In this document: in pieces, positions 58,421 to 64,000 of the stretch
Position numbering within the stretch: the first letter of the stretch is position 1
Layout: every line of letters begins with the position of its first letter
Assembly: GCA_947571775.1 (NCBI GenBank)
Contig: CANOZK010000004.1
Span: 1-64,000, forward strand
DNA length: 64,000 nt
Direction of reading: 5' to 3'
Source of the DNA: an uncultured Lachnospiraceae bacterium
GTDB lineage: Bacteria; Bacillota; Clostridia; Lachnospirales; Lachnospiraceae
Translations under genes and position numbers: made by a program
The notes under the pieces: generated by a model
Told to the model about the DNA's origin: nothing
The model's database searches: none
Seen by the model: the letters and a program-made list of their open reading frames with translations, nothing else

Positions 58421-59413
58421 GTGGATCTGTGGAGAGGAAAACCCTATTATTCCCTGGACGCCATGCTGCGGCATCGGTTTGGCGAAAAAATTTACAAAAT
58501 CACCTTAAACGGCGGGATGAGCTGCCCAAACCGGGACGGAACTTTAGGTCGCGGCGGATGTATCTTTTGCAGCAGCGGCGGTTCTGGGGATTTCGCCGGA
58601 AATGTTTCCCTATCTATCCAAGAACAGATCGAACAACAGATCTGTTCCATCCGCAAGAAAAGGCCCGTCCGCCGGTTTATCGCCTATTTTCAGGCTTATA
58701 CCAACACCTATGCTCCTGTGGAATATCTGGAAAAAACGTTCCGGGAGGCCTTACAGCACCCGGACGTCGCCGGGCTTTCCATCGGCACCCGCCCGGACTG
58801 CCTGCCAAAAGAAACCCTAGAGCTGCTGGCAACTTTAAACGCCGAAAAACCCGTCTGGATAGAACTTGGCTTGCAGACTATCCACGAACACACAGCCCAG
58901 TATATCCGTCGTGGTTACGATCTGAGCTGCTTTGAAAACGCTGTCTTTCAGCTTCACAGCCGTGACCTGGAAATCATCGTCCATACCATTTTGGGCCTGC
59001 CAGGGGAATCCAGACAGGACATACTGGAAACCATCGCATATCTCAATTATCTGCCCATACAGGGAATCAAGCTGCAGCTTCTGCACATTTTAAAAGGTAC
59101 GGATCTGGCTGCCGACTACTTATCTGGAAAGTTCCAGGCGCTTTCTATGGAAGAATATCTGGATCTAGTGATTTCCTGTCTGGAACATCTGTCCCCGGAG
59201 ATTGTCGTTCACCGCATCACCGGAGACGGGCCGAAAGAATTGCTGATTGCGCCTTTGTGGAGCAGCCGCAAGCGGGAAGTATTAAACGCCCTCCACCACA
59301 AAATAAAACTGCTAAACACCCGGCAGGGACAATGTTTTTCCGCACATTCTGAAAATCGAACAGATTTCATAAAAAAGGAGAAGAACCATGCCTCAACCTC
59401 AAACGTTATATAA
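58421..59413 (+). CDS. Radical SAM protein of the TIGR01212 (YhcC-like) family
   Basis: This 330-residue protein has the unusual family cluster site CPNRDGTLGRGGCIFC (Cys-x14-Cys-x2-Cys near residues 35-55) and an otherwise complete radical SAM barrel. The E. coli relative is YhcC; the substrate is unknown. GTG at 58421 is chosen because GGAGG lies 8 bases upstream and the promoter lies just before. It overlaps the DUF4364 gene by 26 bases. Confidence 0.92.
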   Translation: MDLWRGKPYYSLDAMLRHRFGEKIYKITLNGGMSCPNRDGTLGRGGCIFCSSGGSGDFAGNVSLSIQEQIEQQICSIRKKRPVRRFIAYFQAYTNTYAPVEYLEKTFREALQHPDVAGLSIGTRPDCLPKETLELLATLNAEKPVWIELGLQTIHEHTAQYIRRGYDLSCFENAVFQLHSRDLEIIVHTILGLPGESRQDILETIAYLNYLPIQGIKLQLLHILKGTDLAADYLSGKFQALSMEEYLDLVISCLEHLSPEIVVHRITGDGPKELLIAPLWSSRKREVLNALHHKIKLLNTRQGQCFSAHSENRTDFIKKEKNHASTSNVI

Positions 59414-59900
59414 ATTAATTATCCTGTACATGCTGGACAGCGTCAAGCACCCCTTGACCAACTCTCAGATTGCCAATTTTATGCTGGATCACGATTACAC
59501 CAGCTATTTCCATCTTCAGGAAACCATTTCCGACATGACACAATCTCAGTTGATTTCCGCTAATTTTATTCGGGATACCTCTTACTATAAGATTACCGAA
59601 GAAGGAACCATTACCCTGTCTTATTTTACCAACGAGCTCTCCGACGTCATCAAAGAAGAAATCCAGGAATACCTAGAAGAACACGGAGCGGAAATCCGAA
59701 ACCGTGCGACCATACTGGCGGATTATTACAAAACTACCACCCAGGAATACGCCGCCCGGTGCCAGGTCAAGGAACGCAACGCCACCATTATGGATCTGAC
59801 CCTGACCGTCCCCACGGAAGACGCCGCCAAGTCCATCTGCCGGAACTGGGAAAATAAATGCCAGGATATTTATGCCTATTTGATGGAAGAGCTTCTCTGA
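59388..59900 (+). CDS. DUF4364 family protein (winged-helix-like)
   Basis: This 170-residue protein begins with a winged-helix-like region (LYKLIILYMLDSVKHPLTNSQIANFML pattern, residues 7-85) followed by a C-terminal domain. Clostridial DUF4364 proteins are presumed DNA-binding; the role is unknown. AAGGAG precedes ATG at 59388. It is co-transcribed with the radical SAM gene and ends 3 bases from the convergent rarA. Confidence 0.9.
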   Translation: MPQPQTLYKLIILYMLDSVKHPLTNSQIANFMLDHDYTSYFHLQETISDMTQSQLISANFIRDTSYYKITEEGTITLSYFTNELSDVIKEEIQEYLEEHGAEIRNRATILADYYKTTTQEYAARCQVKERNATIMDLTLTVPTEDAAKSICRNWENKCQDIYAYLMEELL

Positions 59901-59903
59901 AAG

Positions 59904-61232
59904 TTACGCTGGCGGCTCTTCCCCCCGAATGGCGCGCAAATGGGCCTGGATTTGTTTTTCATAGCCCTGATCGCTTGGCTCATAGAACTTGGCATCCCGG
60001 ATTTCATCCGGTAAATACTGCTGTTTCAGATAATGGTTGGGATATTCATGGGGATATTGATAGCCGATTCCCCTCTTCAATTTCTTTGCCCCCTGGTAAT
60101 GACAATCCTGTAAATGAGCTGGAACCGTCGTCCGAACGGATTTTACACTTTCCATAGCAAGAGAAATAGCATTGACCGCCGAATTGCTCTTAGGCGCGCA
60201 GGCGATGTAGGACGCCGCCTGGGATAAAATAATCTGCGATTCCGGTATTCCCACCCGTTCTACGGCCTGGGCAGCGCAGACTGCCACGGAAAGGGCCATA
60301 GGATCCGCATTTCCCACATCTTCCGAAGCACAGATTAGAATTCTTCGGGCAATAAATTTCACGTCCTCTCCAGCATAGAGCATCTTGGCCAGATAATAAA
60401 CCGCTGCGTCTGGATCCGATCCGCGCATACTTTTGATAAAAGCAGAAATGATATCGTAATGATTATCTCCCCCCTTATCGTATTGAACGACCCGTTTCTG
60501 AATGCACTGAGAAGCTGTTTCCAAATCAATGTGGATTTTCCCGTCCTCTCCCCGCTTTGTAGTCAGAATCCCCAGCTCCAACGCGTTGAGGGCGGCTCGC
60601 GCATCCCCTCCTGCCATATCTGCCAGAAAATCCGCCGCGTCCGCCTCCAAAACCGCTTCATAATTGCCCATGCCTTTTTCTTTATCCGAAACCGCCCGCT
60701 CAAGCAACGCACGGATCGCCTCTTTATCCAAAGCCTTTAGTTCAAAGATAATAGAGCGCGACAGCAAAGCGCTGTTGACCTCAAAATATGGATTTTCTGT
60801 GGTCGCGCCCACTAATATCACCGTTCCGTCCTCCACAAACGGCAGTAGATAATCCTGCTGGCCTTTGTTAAAACGGTGAATTTCATCAATGAACAAAATG
60901 GTCTTTCTGCCGTAAGCGCCCAGATTCTGCTGTGCCTGCCTGACTACTTCTTCCATGTCCTTTTTCCCCGCTGCCGTGGCGTTGATCTGGGTAAAAGCAG
61001 CTCGGGTGGTATTGGCAATCACCATAGCCAGCGTTGTTTTTCCAGTTCCGGGAGGGCCGTAAAAAATAATAGAGCTTAGTTTATCCGCCTGTATGGCGCG
61101 GTAAAGCAGCTTGTCCTTTCCGATGATGTGTTCCTGTCCCGCCACTTCTTCTAGAGTCGTGGGCCTTAAACGGGAAGCCAGAGGCGACTCTTTTTCCAGC
61201 GTCTTTTGCTTTGCATATTCAAATAAATCCAT
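59904..61232 (-). CDS. rarA: RarA/MgsA replication-associated recombination AAA+ ATPase
   Basis: This 442-residue clamp-loader-like ATPase has Walker A GPPGTGKTTLA, Walker B ILFIDEIHRFN and the family end with IGYQYPHEYPNHYLKQQYLPD (in parts GYQYPHEYPNHY, QQYLPDE). It acts at stalled replication forks with RecA and SSB. ATG at 61232 has AGGAGGAGG just upstream. Confidence 0.96.
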   Translation of the reverse strand: MDLFEYAKQKTLEKESPLASRLRPTTLEEVAGQEHIIGKDKLLYRAIQADKLSSIIFYGPPGTGKTTLAMVIANTTRAAFTQINATAAGKKDMEEVVRQAQQNLGAYGRKTILFIDEIHRFNKGQQDYLLPFVEDGTVILVGATTENPYFEVNSALLSRSIIFELKALDKEAIRALLERAVSDKEKGMGNYEAVLEADAADFLADMAGGDARAALNALELGILTTKRGEDGKIHIDLETASQCIQKRVVQYDKGGDNHYDIISAFIKSMRGSDPDAAVYYLAKMLYAGEDVKFIARRILICASEDVGNADPMALSVAVCAAQAVERVGIPESQIILSQAASYIACAPKSNSAVNAISLAMESVKSVRTTVPAHLQDCHYQGAKKLKRGIGYQYPHEYPNHYLKQQYLPDEIRDAKFYEPSDQGYEKQIQAHLRAIRGEEPPA

Positions 61233-61274
61233 GATTTCCTCCTCCTGACGCATTTGCTGCGTCATCCAGGCAGA

Positions 61275-61294
61275 TTTGGAAGTTTACTTCCAAA
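61275..61294. promoter_or_regulatory. Palindrome in the rarA / metalloprotease divergent region
   Basis: TTTGGAAGT and ACTTCCAAA flank TT, a perfect 20-bp dyad 42 bases upstream of rarA. It could be an operator; a second small repeat GACGCA/TGCGTC (61248-61263) lies next to the rarA ribosome site. Confidence 0.45.
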
Positions 61295-61431
61295 CTTTTT
61301 CTCCCTGTCTGATCGGCCGATTTTTTCGTTTCACCGCAGGCCCTTATCCTTCATTGCTTATATTTTTGCATTTTTGGGTCGATAATAACAGTGTAGCTAT
61401 ACAGAAATTTATACAAAAAGAGGTGATCTTT

Positions 61432-61932
61432 ATCGGCCCTTTATTATCGTTAAGCCAACAGGCATTTTATTATTCTGTCCAGGTTCCTGTCTCAGAAAAT
61501 ACCCCGAGAACAGCCGCCGCTCTTGCAGATCCTGGCCAACCGGAAATGACAGAGCCAGAAAACGGCCAGAAGATTTCCGATCGGCGCAGATTTGATACCT
61601 ACGAATGCCAGACCTGCAAAAATCGAAAATACAAGGACGGCTCGGACGACCCTGGTGTTTCTTTCAAAACACCTACCCGCATTCGTCCAGAAAATGCAGC
61701 GTATGCAATCCGTTCCCACGAGGGGGAACACGTATCCCATGCACGGGCTAAGGCCCAGCGGGAAGACCAGAAAATCCTCTCTCAGTCCGTAACCTATCAC
61801 ACGGCCATCTGCCCGGAATGCGGACGGACTTATATGTCGGGAGGAACCACCAGAACGGTTTTTCAATCCGAGCAGAATCCCTACAAAGAGGATATAGAGC
61901 AAAAAGGACAGTATCTGGATACAATCGCTTAA
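61432..61932 (+). CDS. Small HExxH metalloprotease-like protein (SprA-related type) with uncertain start codon
   Basis: The 166-residue protein has two cysteine pairs (Cys59/Cys62 in ECQTCKNR and Cys127/Cys130 in CPECGRTY) and a zincin-like HEGEH (residues 96-100), a pattern of the SprA-related putative metalloprotease family. The best ribosome site is AGGTGATC at 61421-61428, matching eight bases of the 16S rRNA end; the properly spaced codon is ATC at 61432, not ATG. GTG at 61423 is in frame but lies inside that site. It ends in a strong terminator. Confidence 0.65.
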   Translation: MGPLLSLSQQAFYYSVQVPVSENTPRTAAALADPGQPEMTEPENGQKISDRRRFDTYECQTCKNRKYKDGSDDPGVSFKTPTRIRPENAAYAIRSHEGEHVSHARAKAQREDQKILSQSVTYHTAICPECGRTYMSGGTTRTVFQSEQNPYKEDIEQKGQYLDTIA

Positions 61933-61950
61933 AAAACGGGCGCTGCAAAA

Positions 61951-62002
61951 ACAAAGTGGAAAATTCCTTCCTTGCAGAGGAACTTCCCACTTTGTCTTTT
62001 TT
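61951..62002 (+). terminator. Terminator after the metalloprotease-like gene
   Basis: ACAAAGTGG (61951-61959) pairs with CCACTTTGT (61987-61995), with internal pairing of TTCCT and AGGAA, followed by a T-run (61997-62002). Confidence 0.85.
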
Positions 62003-62135
62003 AATGTTTATGGAATTATCGGAGCTTGACTCCAAAAAACACAAAGCTATACTCAAATTCAAACAATAGATTATTGATCTGCCTCGCAAACATATTTTAT
62101 CAGAAAAACTTCTATATGGCAATAGGCAGACCAAC

Positions 62136-62357
62136 TTATATAGAGAAAAAATGGTGAAATCCTATGTTTTTCAAGTTCAACATCACACAGGCATGGAATA
62201 CATGGTCTTCATGGGTGAATCCTATGCCTCCGTCGTAGGACTGGGCAGGATATATTTCGCAGTCTCCGTTCTTTGACTTAAAAATCTGGCCATCTATCAG
62301 CTCTGCCCTTTGGCCATCCGACAGGGCATAGATATCTTCGATTGTATATCCCTTTTC
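62136..62357 (-). pseudogene. Remnant of an Uma2-family (DUF820) endonuclease-fold gene
   Basis: The minus strand reads GYTIEDIYALSDGQRAELID, then GQIFKSKNGDCEIYPAQ and a foreign tail, with no start codon. The first part is the typical Uma2 start and KSKNGDCE.YPA belongs about 25 residues further on in the family, so an internal piece is deleted and the catalytic Asp/Lys region is lost. It begins right after the smpB stop codon. The rest of 62003-62135 shows no gene. Confidence 0.6.
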
Positions 62358-62361
62358 CTAT

Positions 62362-62835
62362 TTATCCCCACTGGCTTTTTGACTTAAATTCTCTTTGGGC
62401 TTCCCGTTTCTGGTCTTTTTTGGCAATATCCTGACGCTTATCGTACAGTTTTTTTCCTTTGGCTATGCCAATTTCTACTTTTACTAGGCTTCCTTTGAAA
62501 TATACTTGCAGCGGTACAAGGGTAAATCCTTTCTCTGCAATCTTGCGCTCGATTTTGCGGATTTCTTCCCGGTGCAGCAGCAGTTTTTTTACCCGCAGGG
62601 GATCTTTGTTGAAAATATTCCCTTTCTCGTAGGGGCTGACGTGCATCCCATAGATGAACACCTCCCCTTTCTCGATACGGACAAAGGATTCCTTGATGCT
62701 GCATTTGCCCATGCGCAGGGATTTTACCTCTGTGCCCGCCAGCGACACCCCTGCTTCGTATTTATCTTCAATAAAATAATCGTGATAAGCCTTTTTGTTG
62801 TTGGCTATCAGATGGGTTCCTGTTCCTTTACCCAT
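62362..62835 (-). CDS. smpB: SmpB, tmRNA-binding protein
   Basis: This 157-residue protein partners tmRNA in ribosome rescue. It has the family core ([20 protein letters not shown] in parts, [10 protein letters not shown]-type [17 protein letters not shown]) and the basic tail [13 protein letters not shown] that enters the decoding site. ATG at 62835 is preferred since GGAGG lies 5 bases upstream of it. It follows rnr by 18 bases, the usual rnr-smpB order; no tmRNA gene was recognised nearby. Confidence 0.97.
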   Translation of the reverse strand: MGKGTGTHLIANNKKAYHDYFIEDKYEAGVSLAGTEVKSLRMGKCSIKESFVRIEKGEVFIYGMHVSPYEKGNIFNKDPLRVKKLLLHREEIRKIERKIAEKGFTLVPLQVYFKGSLVKVEIGIAKGKKLYDKRQDIAKKDQKREAQREFKSKSQWG

Positions 62836-62853
62836 AATCCCCTCCTTCATACG

Positions 62854-64000
62854 TCATATACGCGGCCAATCTTCCGAACGATGTATCAGAAAATCAATGT
62901 TTCGCTGGTACAGATCCACGTCTGAGACTCGGACTCGGACTTTTTGTCCCAGAGAGTAAGTGTTTCCGGTAATCTCGCCGGTCAGGATCCTTTTTTCTTC
63001 ATCAAACAGATAATAATCGTCGCTTAAAGTACTGATGTGGACCAAGCCCTCGATGGTATTCGGCAGCTCCACATAAAGCCCCCACCCGGTCACGCCGGAA
63101 ATGGTGCCCTCCAGGATTTCGCCGATATGGTTCAGCATATATTCCGCCTTTTTTAACTTTTCCACTTCCCGTTCGGCTTCCTCTGCCCGGCGCTCGGCAG
63201 AGCTGGACAGGGCGCATACTTCATCCAGGATACCCGCATACAGCTCCTTTTTCTCCTGGTTCATCCTTCCCCGCAGCTTGTCTTTGATGATCCGGTGAAT
63301 CTGCAGATCTGGATAGCGGCGGATGGGAGAAGTGAAATGACAATAATACTGAGAAGCCAGGCCAAAATGTCCGGTACATTCCACGGTGTATCTCGCCTGC
63401 TGCATAGTTCGCAGCGTAAGGCGGCTGACCAAAGCTTCATTTGGCTGCCCCTGAACTTCCCGGAGAATCTTTTGGATTTCGCGTGGAGAAATTTTTTCCT
63501 TCTCCTTTTGTGCGGAAATACCCTGGCTGTGCAGAAATGTCAGCAGCTCCTCGATTTTATCGGGGTCTGGACTTTCGTGTGTCCGGTATACAAAAGGAAT
63601 CTGCGCCTCGCAAAATTCCCTGGCTACCGTCTCATTGGCCAAAATCATAAAATCTTCAATCAGCTCCATGGCGCGGTTATGCTCATAAACCTCCACGGAC
63701 ACGGTTTTCCCCTGCTCATCCAGCACAATCTTGCTTTCGGGAAAGTCAAAATCAATCGAGCCTTTCTCCTGCCGCCGCTTGCGGACAAGAGCGGAAAGCT
63801 CTTCCATTTTTTCAAAAAGAGGACAAAGCTCTTCATATTCTTTACAGATCTCCGGATCGGAACGGTCCAGGATTTTCTGGACATTTGTATAAGTCATGCG
63901 CCGGTCTACCCGGATAACGGTTTCGGCAATTTCATGGCCGATTACGCAGCCCTCTGCGTCCAAATCCATCAGGCAGCTCAAAGCCAGCCTGTCCTCCTGA
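62854..64000 (-). CDS. rnr: Ribonuclease R, C-terminal part (5' end outside the window)
   Basis: The visible 382 codons cover the later part of the RNB exonuclease domain (RRMTYTNVQKIL, FGLASQYYCHFTSPIRRYPDL) and the S1 domain near the end (GTISGVTGWGLYVELPNTIEGLVH, in parts). RNase R degrades structured RNA 3' to 5' and works with SmpB-tmRNA. The gene is open to the right edge; an apparent start at 63981 is only an internal TTG. It ends right after the S1 domain, without the long lysine-rich tail of the enteric enzyme. Confidence 0.95.
   Translation of the reverse strand, partial: QEDRLALSCLMDLDAEGCVIGHEIAETVIRVDRRMTYTNVQKILDRSDPEICKEYEELCPLFEKMEELSALVRKRRQEKGSIDFDFPESKIVLDEQGKTVSVEVYEHNRAMELIEDFMILANETVAREFCEAQIPFVYRTHESPDPDKIEELLTFLHSQGISAQKEKEKISPREIQKILREVQGQPNEALVSRLTLRTMQQARYTVECTGHFGLASQYYCHFTSPIRRYPDLQIHRIIKDKLRGRMNQEKKELYAGILDEVCALSSSAERRAEEAEREVEKLKKAEYMLNHIGEILEGTISGVTGWGLYVELPNTIEGLVHISTLSDDYYLFDEEKRILTGEITGNTYSLGQKVRVRVSDVDLYQRNIDFLIHRSEDWPRI

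Noticed and set aside
61933-62361. tmRNA (ssrA) gene beside smpB
   Set aside because: No tRNA-like ends or tag-peptide frame were found; the space holds a terminator and an Uma2 remnant.
1-64000. CRISPR arrays, rRNA or tRNA genes
   Set aside because: No regularly spaced direct repeats, and no rRNA or cloverleaf-type sequences were recognised by eye on either strand.

Overview
The window looks like ordinary core chromosome of a low-to-moderate GC, spore-forming Clostridia, most likely a Lachnospiraceae (Blautia/Clostridium XIVa-type) bacterium. The reasons are the gene families and their order (yqfC-yqfD-phoH-ybeY, miaB-mutS-mutL-miaA, radC-mreBCD-mrdA-minDE-rodA, yggS-sepF-ylmH), strong AGGAGG-type ribosome sites, a leucine T-box in front of leuA, and sporulation genes. 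Nearly everything is on the minus strand, in long operons with 4-base ATGA overlaps. No rRNA, tRNA or CRISPR was seen.

Left part (1-14.8 kb): the right end of a probable IS200/IS605 TnpB element; lexA diverging from a tyrosine recombinase across an operator-like palindrome; an AT-rich TetR + flavinylated membrane protein pair; an AI-2E transporter-dtd-M23 endopeptidase operon; ttcA-like tRNA thiolase; then a division/envelope operon (HlyD-like adaptor, yggS, sepF, ylmH, aroB, lspA, rluD-like, cytidylate-kinase-like). 

Middle part (14.8-47.9 kb): the cell shape and division block (radC, mreB, mreC, mreD, long PBP2, minD, minE, rodA, D,D-carboxypeptidase) with no minC; two overlapping flavoprotein genes and an aluminium-resistance/methionine-gamma-lyase-type gene; the mismatch repair and tRNA modification block (miaB, mutS, mutL, miaA); an M14 peptidase; proline synthesis (proB, DUF896, 5-formyl-THF cyclo-ligase, proA); a BofC-like protein and a DUF3048 lipoprotein; ybeY-phoH-yqfD-yqfC with a candidate sigma-E promoter; DUF2284, a tandem Nudix protein and leuA with its T-box leader.

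Right part (47.9-64 kb): an AT-rich stretch holding a decayed RelB/YafQ-type toxin-antitoxin pair; a LysR regulator; a P1B-type ATPase with a non-canonical SCALK membrane motif and its DUF6110 partner; a nucleoside-type ABC importer operon (BMP lipoprotein, ATPase, two permeases) running on into a PHP phosphatase and a TrpR-like regulator; a radical SAM protein and DUF4364; rarA; a small HExxH metalloprotease-like gene with an odd start; an Uma2 remnant; smpB and the 3' part of rnr.

No large undescribed system is obvious. The most interesting items are a short palindromic repeat that supplies the stop codon or C-terminal tail of three unrelated genes, the MinDE locus without MinC, the LexA/recombinase pair, the atypical metal ATPase with DUF6110, and the several decayed mobile or defence-type remnants.
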